Notes under the pieces: model-generated
Databases searched by the model: none
Seen by the model: the letters and a program-made list of their open reading frames with translations, nothing else
Told to the model about the DNA's origin: nothing
Shown: positions 1 through 9,900 of the stretch, piece by piece
Layout: every line of letters begins with the position of its first letter
Numbering within the stretch: position 1 is the stretch's first letter
Assembly (NCBI GenBank): GCA_937958995.1
Contig: CALGAP010000010.1
Span: 248,001 to 312,000 of the forward strand
Reading direction: 5' to 3'
From: an uncultured Chitinophagaceae bacterium
Lineage (GTDB): Bacteria > Bacteroidota > Bacteroidia > Chitinophagales > Chitinophagaceae
Length of the DNA: 64,000 nt
Made by a program: the position numbers and the translations under genes

Positions 1-758
1 TGCTCGTGGTATTTCGGATGAATATTCACCAGCATCTGCAGACTTTCACAATAACGCGTTTGCAACAGGTGCGCGTACGATCGAATAAACTGCAACTCTT
101 CAGATAGTGTGGTGAGATCGTCTTCGTTGTTGCGGAGGAGGTAACGGTATACTTTACTCAACTCATCCTGAAACTTTTCCGCCTTCGCCGAATCTTCGCT
201 GATGAGCGAAGAGAGTGAATTAAGACTGTTAAATAAAAAATGCGGATTTACCTGCGCTTTCAGGCTCTCGAGCTGCGTCTGCAGGTTTTCTCTTTTTAAT
301 TGTTCCGTCAATATCGCCGCTTTTTTCCACCGCTCATAAAATGCCGCGGCCTCGTGAAAACTCGCCGCCAGCACATCCACCACCATGCCGGTGATGATGG
401 CCCACATCAGCCGCCCCCAGTCGAGCTGGTAATTGAAAAAATGTACAAAGTCGTAAGCCCAGAATACGATACTGATGGTAAAACTGGTAAGCAGTATATA
501 CAATGAAAGCGCAATCGCCAGCCGCTTCACGGTATCACTGTACCTGGGATACTTTCTCTGCAAATGAACCGCCACCACAATCTGCAGCAGCCATGAAATG
601 ATGGCCGCAATGGAGGTAATGGCCGTCGAAAGCCAGAAAACGCCCGCCTCTGTAAAATACCGGTTGCCGAATATCCAGTAATTCATGAGTACGATCACCG
701 GCGGCAAGAGTACACCGATGATGATCCAATCTTTCCTGGTATATAGGGACAAATTCAT
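1..758 (-). CDS. LytS/YehU-type sensor histidine kinase (C-terminus cut by window edge)
   Basis: Membrane histidine kinase of the LytS/YehU class, which normally signals to a LytTR response regulator. About 252 residues are visible from the ATG at 756-758; the C-terminal ATPase domain lies outside the window. Four hydrophobic stretches fill roughly residues 10-140. A charged linker follows, then the family signature NPHFLFNSLN, which contains the phospho-accepting His, and the start of the His_kinase domain (LSKVYRYLLRNNEDD-type region). The partner regulator would be expected just beyond the left edge. Frame and motif are unambiguous; the signal sensed cannot be told. Confidence 0.9.
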   Translation of the reverse strand, partial: MNLSLYTRKDWIIIGVLLPPVIVLMNYWIFGNRYFTEAGVFWLSTAITSIAAIISWLLQIVVAVHLQRKYPRYSDTVKRLAIALSLYILLTSFTISIVFWAYDFVHFFNYQLDWGRLMWAIITGMVVDVLAASFHEAAAFYERWKKAAILTEQLKRENLQTQLESLKAQVNPHFLFNSLNSLSSLISEDSAKAEKFQDELSKVYRYLLRNNEDDLTTLSEELQFIRSYAHLLQTRYCESLQMLVNIHPKYHE

Positions 759-1421
759 GAGGGCTAATATATTGCGTTGCCTGCGCGTGGTGTAGCCCTC
801 TTATCATGGATTGTATTTTTAGTGCAATTAAGTGAAGTTTTGGCGATATGAACGGGAGGGGAGAAAATAAGAACTGCACCACTTGTTCGGCGGTGCAGTC
901 TTAGGTGGTTTTCTCTTGGGTGGAGATTGCCTGATCAAAAAGAGTAAAGGGGTTAAAATAAAAAAGCCTTAACCAGGCAGATATTGCTATCTGAATGGTC
1001 AGGTGTTACAGGAAACTTTATTTTATGAGGGAAACAAGTTTTTGGGTTGTCGCAAACATCATTAAACGAAAAATGCAAAACGCCCTGGTACATGTAAAAG
1101 TTAGGTTTGGTTAGCGGTGTTCAAACAGATAGGAAAGAGGCTTATGGTAACAACGGATAGGTAGAAATGGCCTACGCAATATAAAGAAAAATATGACTTA
1201 GCAACTCTTTTCCGTACTCTTCCGGCCTGATTTTTTGCACAAGCTCCGCACATTCGGGAATCAGGATGGCGCAGGACGTTCAGCAATAATAACTATCTTA
1301 CTTTACAAAGCCTTAAATGTCAAATCTACAATTGCTGTTATATGAAATTTCTCCTTCGGTTAATTCCCTCGCACCAGTATCTTGCTATACATGTTTTAGC
1401 ATTGGATAGAAAATATTCGTT
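759..1421. other. Intergenic region without a convincing gene
   Basis: This 663-bp divergent spacer separates the sensor kinase from the rhamnosidase gene. The short ORFs in it lack any family resemblance or coding look. It holds three small inverted repeats: ACTGCACC/GGTGCAGT at 873-899 (11-nt loop), GGTTAA/TTAACC near 950-975, and CAGATA/TATCTG at 978-993 (4-nt loop). No promoter box could be placed with confidence, but both flanking genes must start here. Confidence 0.6.
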
Positions 1422-4301
1422 ATGAATCGAAATATATTCACTGCGCTGCTGTTGGTTGTTGCCCTGGCGTCGGTTGCGCAACCACGATGGCCGGCGATCA
1501 GCCCCGAGACAAAACCATGGACACGCTGGTGGTGGCCGGGTAGTGCCGTGAATCCAAAAGATATTACCGCCAGTCTGGAGGCATACAAAGCCGCGGGACT
1601 CGGCGGTGTGGAGATTACACCCATTTATGGAGTGTCAGGTTATGAAAACCAGTTCATTGATTTTCTCTCGCCGCAATGGATGCGCATGCTCGATCATACT
1701 TTGAAAGAAGCGCGGCGGCTGGGTATCGGCGTTGATATGGCTACCGGCACGGGCTGGCCTTTTGGCGGTGGTCCGCATATAGGCGCGGCCGAAGCTTGCA
1801 GGGATATCAATGTAAAGACCTGGTCACTGAAAAGCGGCGAGCGGCTGTCTGACCCCGTTATATTTATCCAGGAGCCTTACGTGCGCGCGGTGGGCAACCA
1901 GATCTACGAATTGCACGGCATTTATAAAACTGAAGAAACAAAAGGCAGTATTTCTGAGCCGTTGCTCAAAGAAGCATCGCGCACGCCCGATATTGAAAAA
2001 TTAGTAGAACCGGTTTACGAAAACAAAAACCTGCAGGCGCTCGCGCTCGACCAGGTGCAGTTTCGCAAGCAATTGCCTTTGCAGACATTAATGGCCTTTA
2101 ATGAAAAAGGCCAATCCATCGATCTTACATCGAAAGTGGATGCAGAAGGAAAATTGAACTGGACAGCGCCCGAAGGCGAGTGGACACTGTACGGATTGTT
2201 CATGGGATGGCATGGTAAAATGGTGGAAAGAGCGGCCCCGGGAGGAGAAGGCAACGTGATCGATCATTTTTCGGCGGCAGCTTTGAAAAAATACCTCAGC
2301 GTTTTCGACAAGGCATTTGCGGGTAATAGCCTGAACGGACTGCGCGCATTCTTCAACGATTCTTATGAAGTGGACGATGCGCGCGGCGAAAGTAACTGGA
2401 CACCGGCACTGCTCGACGAGTTCAAGGCCAGGCGCGGTTATGATCTGCGCAGTTACCTGCCTGGCTTATTTCAAAAAGAGCGTGATGAAAACAGCCTGCG
2501 CGTGCTGCACGATTTCAGGCTTACCATATCAGATCTGCTGTTGGAGAAATTCACCATACCCTGGCGCGAATGGGCGAAAGCTAAAGGTAAGATCGTGCGC
2601 AACCAATCGCATGGATCACCGGCAAATATTCTCGATCTCTATGGCGCCGTTGGTATTCCCGAGACAGAAGGCACCGAAATACTGCGCTTCAAGGTTTCCG
2701 CCTCGGCCGCCAATGTGTTGGGCAAACCACTCGTGGCTGCGGAAGCCGCCACCTGGCTGGATGAACATTTCAAATCGGGATTGCGTGATGTAAAAGCTTC
2801 GGTGGACAAATATTTTCTCGGTGGGGTGAATCATATCGTATATCATGGCACCAGCTACTCGCCTGCAGATGATCCCTGGCCGGGATGGTTGTTTTATGCG
2901 GCTGTGCATTTTCAGCCCGTGCATCCTTTCTGGAAAGATTTTGGCGCGCTCAACAATTATGTAGCGCGCTGCCAGTCGTTTCTGCAAAACAGTAAGCCAG
3001 ACAACGATGTGCTGATCTATTTTCCTTTCTCCGATAAAATTTCCTCGCCCGGCGGCCGCGAGCTGCTGCATCATTTCGACGGCATGAATGGCTTTGAACA
3101 AACTGACTTTTATAAAGTGTCGGAAGAACTCTTGCAAAAAGGAGTTTGCTTCGATTTTATCTCCGACAGGCAAATTGAAAAATTATCAAACAGCGGAAGT
3201 TTGATAAAAGCTCCCGGCGGCCATTACAAAGCCATTGTGCTGGCCAATGTGAAATACCTGCCGCTGGAAACCTTGAAAAAACTTAATGAACTCGCGAAAG
3301 GCGGGGCAAAAATTATTGCATATAAAAATTTCCCCGCAGGTCCGCCGGGACTCGCAGAACTGGAAAAAAGACAGGATTGGTTCACTGCCATCGCCACCAC
3401 CTTGAGGCAATCGATTATTATGGGCGATGAAATAATGCCCCTGCTGGCACAAGCCAATGTGCCGGTAGAAAGCATGACGGAGTTGGGGTTGCATTTCACC
3501 AGGCGAAACGCCACCCATGGCAAGTACTATTTCATAGTAAATTCTTCAAAAGAACCCATTAGCCATTGGGTTCCTTTAGCTTCCAATGCAGCTGCTGCCT
3601 ATATATTCGATCCCATGCTCGCGCGCAGCGGAAGAGCCAAAATAAAAAAGGAGAATGGAAATACTTTTGTGTTCCTGCAATTGCAAGCCGGTGAAAGCTG
3701 CATACTGCAAACATCAGCCACGGCCTTGCAGGGACCGTTGTTTGACTATATCGATTGGCAAGGCAACCCGCTAGACATCAGCGGCGAATGGAAAGTGACC
3801 TTTATCAGCGGCGGACCGAAGTTGCCCGGCGCTACCGACGTGAACAACCTGCGCTCGTGGACAGAGTTTCCCGTGGATGGTGTAAAAGAGTTTTCCGGCA
3901 CCGCTCAATACAGCATTCGTTTTCCCAAACCTTTATCCGAATTCAAAGCCGATGGTTATGTGCTCGATCTTGGCAGGGTAGAGCAGAGCGCCGAGGTAAT
4001 TTTGAACGGTAAAAAACTGGCTACGCTCATTGGGCCGGTATACAGCGTGGTAGTACCCGCCGACCAGGTAAAGGAATCCAATTTGCTGCAGGTGAATGTA
4101 TCGAACAGCATGACAAATCGCATAATTTATCTCGAAAAACAGGGAGCGCCGTGGAAAAAGTTTTATAATGTTAACTTTCCGTCACGGTTGGCGGCCAACC
4201 GCGGCCCGAATGGATTGTTTACGCCCATCAACTGGCAGCCCGAACCATCGGGATTAACCAGCGCGGTGACCATTACACCAGTAACTTTTATGAAACAGTA
4301 A
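1422..4301 (+). CDS. GH106-type alpha-L-rhamnosidase
   Basis: Secreted glycosidase of 959 residues that resembles GH106 alpha-L-rhamnosidases of Bacteroidota, which cut rhamnose from rhamnogalacturonan-type pectins. An N-terminal signal peptide (about residues 1-19, ending ASVAQ) is followed by the family-typical start WTRWWWPGSAV and the GVEITPIYG and TGTGWPFGGGP blocks, then FFNDSYEVDD around residue 315. The C-terminal ~180 residues look like a galactose-binding beta-sandwich. It begins a same-strand set with a small NTF2-like protein, a six-hairpin glycosidase-like protein and a TonB-dependent receptor, which supports a role in breaking down a rhamnose-containing glycan. Family assignment is by recognition; substrate is inferred. 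Confidence 0.85.
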   Translation: MNRNIFTALLLVVALASVAQPRWPAISPETKPWTRWWWPGSAVNPKDITASLEAYKAAGLGGVEITPIYGVSGYENQFIDFLSPQWMRMLDHTLKEARRLGIGVDMATGTGWPFGGGPHIGAAEACRDINVKTWSLKSGERLSDPVIFIQEPYVRAVGNQIYELHGIYKTEETKGSISEPLLKEASRTPDIEKLVEPVYENKNLQALALDQVQFRKQLPLQTLMAFNEKGQSIDLTSKVDAEGKLNWTAPEGEWTLYGLFMGWHGKMVERAAPGGEGNVIDHFSAAALKKYLSVFDKAFAGNSLNGLRAFFNDSYEVDDARGESNWTPALLDEFKARRGYDLRSYLPGLFQKERDENSLRVLHDFRLTISDLLLEKFTIPWREWAKAKGKIVRNQSHGSPANILDLYGAVGIPETEGTEILRFKVSASAANVLGKPLVAAEAATWLDEHFKSGLRDVKASVDKYFLGGVNHIVYHGTSYSPADDPWPGWLFYAAVHFQPVHPFWKDFGALNNYVARCQSFLQNSKPDNDVLIYFPFSDKISSPGGRELLHHFDGMNGFEQTDFYKVSEELLQKGVCFDFISDRQIEKLSNSGSLIKAPGGHYKAIVLANVKYLPLETLKKLNELAKGGAKIIAYKNFPAGPPGLAELEKRQDWFTAIATTLRQSIIMGDEIMPLLAQANVPVESMTELGLHFTRRNATHGKYYFIVNSSKEPISHWVPLASNAAAAYIFDPMLARSGRAKIKKENGNTFVFLQLQAGESCILQTSATALQGPLFDYIDWQGNPLDISGEWKVTFISGGPKLPGATDVNNLRSWTEFPVDGVKEFSGTAQYSIRFPKPLSEFKADGYVLDLGRVEQSAEVILNGKKLATLIGPVYSVVVPADQVKESNLLQVNVSNSMTNRIIYLEKQGAPWKKFYNVNFPSRLAANRGPNGLFTPINWQPEPSGLTSAVTITPVTFMKQ

Positions 4302-4317
4302 TATTAAACGAAACACT

Positions 4318-4758
4318 ATGACAAGGAAATTTTTCTTCTTCTCATTCTTCGCATTGCTTTCAATCAACTTTGCCATGGCACAATCAAAAGACGAAGCAGC
4401 GGTGGCTGCAGCCGTTGAGACATTGCGTAAGGCGATGGTAGACGCAGACAAAGCAACACTGGAAAAAATAACAGCTCCCCAATTGAGTTATGGACATAGC
4501 AGTGGCAAGGTGGAAAACAAGGAGGAATTTATACAAGCAATAGTGAGCGGTCGGTCAGCTTTTACATCGCTCACCTTCAGCGATCAGACCATAACATTAG
4601 CCGGTGATGCCGCCATTGTGCGCCATACTTTTGAAGGCGATACCAACGATAATGGCAGGCCCGGTCACGTGCGTATATTCGTACTCACCGTTTGGCAAAA
4701 ACAAAAAGGTAACTGGGTGTTGCTCGCCCGCCAGGCAGTGAGACCTCCTCAGCGCTGA
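4318..4758 (+). CDS. Secreted DUF4440/NTF2-like small protein
   Basis: A 146-residue protein with a signal peptide (about residues 1-21, ending NFAMA-Q). The mature part has the alpha+beta cone pattern of DUF4440/SnoaL-like proteins: an N-terminal helix pair, then LSYGHSSGKVENKEEF and a C-terminal beta sheet that includes HVRIFVLTVWQKQ. Members of this fold bind small ligands or act as small enzymes, and most are uncharacterised. It starts 16 bp after the rhamnosidase and is probably co-transcribed with it. No specific function can be given. Confidence 0.75.
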   Translation: MTRKFFFFSFFALLSINFAMAQSKDEAAVAAAVETLRKAMVDADKATLEKITAPQLSYGHSSGKVENKEEFIQAIVSGRSAFTSLTFSDQTITLAGDAAIVRHTFEGDTNDNGRPGHVRIFVLTVWQKQKGNWVLLARQAVRPPQR

Positions 4759-4772
4759 TCAATGCATTTTTC

Positions 4773-4804
4773 TTTACCTCCTTTTCACCCGAAAAGGAGG
4801 TAAA
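4773..4804 (+). promoter_or_regulatory. Perfect hairpin that contains the SD sequence of the next gene
   Basis: The arms TTTACCTCCTTTT (4773-4785) and AAAAGGAGGTAAA (4792-4804) are perfectly complementary. A C-G pair closes a 4-nt loop, giving a 14-bp stem. The right arm holds a full AGGAGG and runs into the first base of an in-frame ATG at 4804. In RNA the stem would hide this ribosome-binding site. A simple terminator is less likely, since only a short T-run follows. The regulatory reading is inference. Confidence 0.6.
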
Positions 4805-4815
4805 TGATTTTTACT

Positions 4816-6942
4816 ATGAGAAAATATTCCTGCATCTTTCTATCGCTTCTTATTACCAACTGTGCTGTTGCCCAAAAAATCGATCGCGAAGCTTTGGTGC
4901 GGCGGCATACCGTTTATATCAAGAAAGCCGATTCGCTGAGCTCACTTACCGTAGGCAATGGCAATTTCGCGATGACGGTAGATGTAACCGGGCTGCAGAG
5001 TTTTCCCGGATATTATAAAGGCGGTGTGCCATTGGGCACGCAGTCGGTGTGGGGTTGGCATTACCTGCCCAACAACGACGGTTATCAATTTGAAGAAACG
5101 CTGAAGGTCTATGAACTGGCAGGCCGAAAAATTCCTTACCCTGTACAATGGAAAGAACCTGAACGCAACAGGAGGGCCGCAGATTTTTTTCGCCAGCAAC
5201 CGCATCGCATCCATTTGGGAAATGTAGGCCTCGAAATCATCAAGAGCAACGGGAAAACTGCCACCATCGAAGATATCCAAAATATCAGCCAGCAGCTGGA
5301 TATGTGGACGGGCGAAATTAAAAGCAATTTCACGGTAGAAGGCCAGCCCGTGCAGGTGCGCACCTATGTACATGCGGAAAAAGAAGCGGTGGGAGTAAGG
5401 ATTATTTCTCCGCTGGTGCCATTGCAGAGAATTCAGGTGCGTCTGTGTTTTCCCAATCCTACCGGCGAATGGAAAGATGTGGGCGTGGATTTTGGAAATG
5501 AAGAAAAACGCAGCAGTTTCCTGGGACAAATATTGCAGGATCACGTGCTGGTGGGTCACCAGGTAGGATCGACCGACTATACGGTAAAAGTTGAATACCC
5601 CGATCGTCCGCGTATCTACCGTCGTGGCACACACGAATATATTTTTGCCCCCCATGCAGCCACCAACACTTTCGATCTCGTGTTTTGGTTTACCCGCGAC
5701 GCGCATTTCACCTTCGGCTCATTTGAGGGGGTGCAGAAAAGTAGTATGGAGGGCTGGAAAAAATTCTGGCTCAGCGGCGGCGCCATCGATTTCAGCAGTT
5801 GCTTCGACAGTCGCGCGCGTGAACTGGAGAGAAGAATGGTATTATCCCAATACCTCACCCGGGTAAATTGCTCCGGGCCCTTTCCACCGCAGGAGACAGG
5901 ACTTACCTACAATAGCTGGTTTGGCAAGCCCCACCTGGAGATGCACTGGTGGCATGCTGTGCATTTTGCTCTATGGGGCAGGGCACACCTGATGGCGAAT
6001 AGTGTAGACTGGTACTTTACCATTGCCGACAGCGCGCGTGCTATTGCTAAGCGACAAGGCTTCGAAGGATTGCGCTGGCCAAAAATGGTGGATCACCAGG
6101 GTAATGAAGCACCTTCATCGGTGGGATCGTTTTTGATATGGCAGCAACCGCATTTTATCTATATGGCGGAGTTGTTGTACCGGGAAAATTCCAGTAGGGA
6201 AGTGTTGAACAAATACAAAGACCTGATTTTCGCTACAGCCAATTTCATGGCCTCATATCCTTCTTACGATGCGGAAAAGAAAAAATATAATCTCGGCCCG
6301 GGATTAATACCTGCTCAGGAATGTTTTGACCCGCTTACCACTTACAACCCCACCTATGAACTCGCCTATTGGTACTGGGGCTTATCCATCGCGCAGAAAT
6401 GGCGCGAGCGCCTTGGTATGCCGCGCGAAAAGAAATGGGATGAGGTGATGCAAAGCCTCGCGCCACTGCCTGTGGCCAATGGCGTATACCTGGCAACAGA
6501 AAGCACACCCGACTGCTATACCAACGAACGCTATCTCACCGACCATCCCGCCGTGCTGGCTGCATTTGCGTCCATTCCCGCCATGCATGGACTCGACAGC
6601 GCCATCATGAAAAATACCTTCGACACGGTATGGGCAAAATGGAAATGGACCGAGACCTGGGGATGGGATTTTCCCCTCACTGCCATGACGGCCACGCGTC
6701 TTGGCCTGCGTGAAAAGGCGATTGAGGCTTTGCTGATGCCCATACAGACAAACACTTACCTCCCAAATGGCCATAACTGCCAGGATGGCCGCCTCACTAT
6801 TTACCTTCCCGGCAACGGAGGTTTGCTGGCCGCACTGGCCATGATGTGCGCGGGCTTTGACGGCAGCGACGAGATTAATCCCGGATTTCCCAAAGACGGA
6901 CGATGGAACGTGAAATGGGAGGGTTTAAGAAAAATTTTTTGA
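4816..6942 (+). CDS. Six-hairpin glycosidase-like secreted protein
   Basis: A 708-residue secreted protein. The start at 4816 puts a clean signal peptide first (MRKYSCIFLSLLITNCAVAQ); an ATG at 4804 would add four residues. An N-terminal beta-sandwich-like half contains SSLTVGNGNFAMTVD and GVPLGTQSVWGWH. A C-terminal half rich in aromatic helices (NSWFGKPHLEMHWWHAVHF, ECFDPLTTYNPTYELAYWYWG) looks like an (alpha/alpha)6 barrel of the GH65/GH95 type. Such proteins often sit beside rhamnosidases in Bacteroidota polysaccharide loci. I do not assign a GH family number or catalytic residues. It lies between the GH106 gene and the TonB-dependent receptor. Confidence 0.65.
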   Translation: MRKYSCIFLSLLITNCAVAQKIDREALVRRHTVYIKKADSLSSLTVGNGNFAMTVDVTGLQSFPGYYKGGVPLGTQSVWGWHYLPNNDGYQFEETLKVYELAGRKIPYPVQWKEPERNRRAADFFRQQPHRIHLGNVGLEIIKSNGKTATIEDIQNISQQLDMWTGEIKSNFTVEGQPVQVRTYVHAEKEAVGVRIISPLVPLQRIQVRLCFPNPTGEWKDVGVDFGNEEKRSSFLGQILQDHVLVGHQVGSTDYTVKVEYPDRPRIYRRGTHEYIFAPHAATNTFDLVFWFTRDAHFTFGSFEGVQKSSMEGWKKFWLSGGAIDFSSCFDSRARELERRMVLSQYLTRVNCSGPFPPQETGLTYNSWFGKPHLEMHWWHAVHFALWGRAHLMANSVDWYFTIADSARAIAKRQGFEGLRWPKMVDHQGNEAPSSVGSFLIWQQPHFIYMAELLYRENSSREVLNKYKDLIFATANFMASYPSYDAEKKKYNLGPGLIPAQECFDPLTTYNPTYELAYWYWGLSIAQKWRERLGMPREKKWDEVMQSLAPLPVANGVYLATESTPDCYTNERYLTDHPAVLAAFASIPAMHGLDSAIMKNTFDTVWAKWKWTETWGWDFPLTAMTATRLGLREKAIEALLMPIQTNTYLPNGHNCQDGRLTIYLPGNGGLLAALAMMCAGFDGSDEINPGFPKDGRWNVKWEGLRKIF

Positions 6943-6958
6943 CGAGCTTAACAATTGT

Positions 6959-6996
6959 GACATAAAATTCAGGCGCGTGATTGACGTTTTTATGTC
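6959..6996. promoter_or_regulatory. Inverted repeat upstream of the TonB-dependent receptor
   Basis: GACATAAAA (6959-6967) and TTTTATGTC (6988-6996) form a 9-bp inverted repeat with a 20-bp spacer, 40 bp before the receptor start. There is no T-tract after it, so it is not an obvious terminator. The left arm plus two bases (GACATAAAATT) recurs at 11455 upstream of the FAD/Rieske gene, which hints at a shared binding site, though this could be chance. Confidence 0.3.
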
Positions 6997-7036
6997 GTCC
7001 AATGGCTATCGCTTGCATGACCCCAAAAACTATTGA

Positions 7037-9859
7037 ATGAAGAAGAGCACGCTCCTTGTGTTGTTTTGCCTGCAGGCTTTCTTTTCATACAGCCAGCAGA
7101 AAACAGCAGGAAGCATTAAGGGAACGGTAGTTGATGTGCAAAACAGGCTGCCCCTGCCCGACGCCACTATCACCGTATTGAACCGCGCAGATTCTGCAGT
7201 GGCAGGCTTCTCGGTGGCCGGCAAAGCAGGCGATTTTGAAATAAAGAATATTCCGGCGGGTCAATTCATCTTCACCATCAGTTTTACCGGCTATAGCCCC
7301 TACGTAAGGGAAATTGAAATTACTCCTTCACTCAGCGTACTCAATCTCGATACTATTGCACTCGCCACAGACACCACTATGCTGGCTGGCATCGTGATCA
7401 CAGCGCCGCCTATCAGGGTAAAACAGGATACGGTAGAGTTCAGCGCCTCTGCGTTCAAAACACTACCCAATGCCACTGCAGAAGATTTGTTGAAAAAACT
7501 TCCGGGCGTAGAAGTGGACAAAGACGGTAACATTACCGCACAGGGTGAACCCATCACGAAGATCTATGTTGATGGTAAAGAATTTTTCGGCAACGATCCC
7601 AAACTGGCTACGAAAAATCTCACTGCCGAACTGATCGAGAGCATACAGGTGTTTGATGATATGAGCGAACAGGCAAAATTCACGCGCATTGATGATGGCA
7701 GCCGCACACGCACGATCAATATTAAGTTGAAGAAAGACAGAAAGCAGGGAATCTTCGGTCGCGTGAATGCGGGTCTTGGTTCGCGCGAACGTTATGAAGG
7801 TACTGCATCATTGAATATGTTCAGAGATCGTACGCAGTTGTCTATTCTCGGCGGCGCTAACAATACCAACCGGCAGGGCTATACCTTCAACGATCTCATC
7901 AGCAGTATGGGAGGTATGAGCGGCATCAACGGTAATCGTGGTGGACAGGGACCTAGTGGTTCGGCTGGCAATGGCAATACAAACAGCTGGAGCACCGGCA
8001 TCAATTTCCGCGACCAGTGGGGAAAGAAAATTGAATTTGCGGGCAACTATTTTGTATCGCGCTCTTCGAATGTGAACAATAGCAAAAGTTTTCGCCAGAA
8101 CTTCTTAACGGAAGACTCCGTGTCTTTTGCCGATGAAATATCGTACCGGAAAAATGTGAACCTCAACCACCGCATCGGTATGCGTATCGAGTATTTTATC
8201 GATAGCATGAATTCGATTGTAATGACGCCGAATATCAACATTCAACGTTCGGAGTCAGAGAGCTTCGATTCATTGATTACACGCGCCACCAGCCCGAAAT
8301 TTGACTATACCGCCATCACCAGCACACAAAACCGCAATAACCAGCGCGATGGGTTGAGCTTAAATAATAACCTTCTATTCAGGCATCGTTTTCATAAGCC
8401 GGGCAGGACATTCACCATCGGTTGGAACACCGCGCTGAATGAAAGCGACGGAGAAGGCTATAATATTACGCCTTATCTTTTTTACAATCCCGATGGCAGC
8501 CTGAAAAGCATCAATGACCGCCGCCAGCGCAACGACCTGGTGTCGAAATCATTTAACAACACCATCAGTGCATCTATTACCGAGATGGTGGATAGTGATA
8601 AGATACTCGAGTTGAATTATGCCTACACCAACAACAAGAGCATCAACGACCGCGATGTGTTTGACTATGATCCAGTGACCGGCGAGTATGACAGCGTGAA
8701 CAGACCGCAGACCAACTATTTTGAAAATGTGTTTGAGGCCAGCCGCCTGGGAACCAATTTCCGCGTAAAGAAACAAAAATACGATTATCAACTCGGCGGT
8801 TCCGTGCAGTTTGCCTCGCTGTATAACCTGAGCAATCGCGCCACTACGGGCAAGGACAGCACCATGCGGCAGACTTACACCAACTTTTTCCCGAATGCCA
8901 GTTTCAACTACAATCTGGGCGCACGCAAAACACTTCGGTTTAACTACCGTGGAAGCACACGTGCTCCGAGTATTTCGCAATTGCAGGACGTGCTGGATGT
9001 GAGCAACCCGCTGCGCAACAGGATCGGTAACCCCGATCTGAAACAGGAATTCAACAACAACGTGCGGTTGAGCTATAACGGTATGAACCCGCGCAATTTC
9101 CTGTTTGTTAACGCCAATATTTCTGCTACAATCATCGGTAATAAGATTGTTAACAGCATAGACTCGTTGTCGGAGGCCGTGTTGCTGGTAAAACCCGAGA
9201 ATGTGGACGGTGCCTTCAATATAAATATCTCCGGCACCATCGGCATTCCGTTGAAAAAGGTGACTACCGGCAGAAGGAGCCCGCTAAACCTGAACCTGAC
9301 CACCAGATTCGGTTATAACCGCGATGTGAGCATGTTGTATAAGAAAATCAATTACAATCACAGCAGACGTATCGGTGAGCGAATCAATTTCAACTATAAC
9401 ATTCAGAACAAACTCGACCTGAACGCTACTGCCTCGTTCAACTACAATGATGCCCGCTACAGCGTGCAGGAAAATTTGAATTACAAATATTTTGACCAGC
9501 ATTACTCGGTGGATTTCACCTATACGTTCTTTAAGAACTTCATGTTGAACAACGATTTCGATTACTATATCAATACTGGTCGTGCGGATGGATTCAACCA
9601 GGCGATCCCGCTCTGGAACGCGAGTTTCTCATGGCTGTTTTTCAAGAAAAGAAATGGAGAACTGAAATTCCGGGTGATTGACCTGCTGGGCCAGAACAAA
9701 AATATAGACCGTACAGTAGGAGAGAACTATCTCGAAGACACCTACACTGAAGTGCTGCAGCGTTATTTCATGGTTAGCTTTATGTACAACTTCAACAAGT
9801 TTGGCGGCGGCAGCATGCCTTCCAGCCGGGGCAATGGTGGCAGAAGGTTCAACAATTAA
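7037..9859 (+). CDS. TonB-dependent receptor-like outer-membrane beta-barrel protein
   Basis: A 940-residue outer-membrane protein. Signal peptide at residues 1-19, then a carboxypeptidase-regulatory-like domain (about 25-110, GSIKGTVVDVQNRLPLPDATI), a plug-like segment (about 125-225 with LLKKLPGVEVDKDGNI and ITKIYVDGKEFFG), and a long barrel with alternating aromatic beta-strands. It belongs to the group of TonB receptors that lack a SusD partner; no susD lies next to it. It is 94 bp after the glycosidase-like gene and may import the sugars that the set releases. Substrate is inferred from context only. Confidence 0.85.
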   Translation: MKKSTLLVLFCLQAFFSYSQQKTAGSIKGTVVDVQNRLPLPDATITVLNRADSAVAGFSVAGKAGDFEIKNIPAGQFIFTISFTGYSPYVREIEITPSLSVLNLDTIALATDTTMLAGIVITAPPIRVKQDTVEFSASAFKTLPNATAEDLLKKLPGVEVDKDGNITAQGEPITKIYVDGKEFFGNDPKLATKNLTAELIESIQVFDDMSEQAKFTRIDDGSRTRTINIKLKKDRKQGIFGRVNAGLGSRERYEGTASLNMFRDRTQLSILGGANNTNRQGYTFNDLISSMGGMSGINGNRGGQGPSGSAGNGNTNSWSTGINFRDQWGKKIEFAGNYFVSRSSNVNNSKSFRQNFLTEDSVSFADEISYRKNVNLNHRIGMRIEYFIDSMNSIVMTPNINIQRSESESFDSLITRATSPKFDYTAITSTQNRNNQRDGLSLNNNLLFRHRFHKPGRTFTIGWNTALNESDGEGYNITPYLFYNPDGSLKSINDRRQRNDLVSKSFNNTISASITEMVDSDKILELNYAYTNNKSINDRDVFDYDPVTGEYDSVNRPQTNYFENVFEASRLGTNFRVKKQKYDYQLGGSVQFASLYNLSNRATTGKDSTMRQTYTNFFPNASFNYNLGARKTLRFNYRGSTRAPSISQLQDVLDVSNPLRNRIGNPDLKQEFNNNVRLSYNGMNPRNFLFVNANISATIIGNKIVNSIDSLSEAVLLVKPENVDGAFNINISGTIGIPLKKVTTGRRSPLNLNLTTRFGYNRDVSMLYKKINYNHSRRIGERINFNYNIQNKLDLNATASFNYNDARYSVQENLNYKYFDQHYSVDFTYTFFKNFMLNNDFDYYINTGRADGFNQAIPLWNASFSWLFFKKRNGELKFRVIDLLGQNKNIDRTVGENYLEDTYTEVLQRYFMVSFMYNFNKFGGGSMPSSRGNGGRRFNN

Positions 9860-9900
9860 AATCAGTGGAACTGGTGAATAATCTGCCCCAGATTCCGCGT

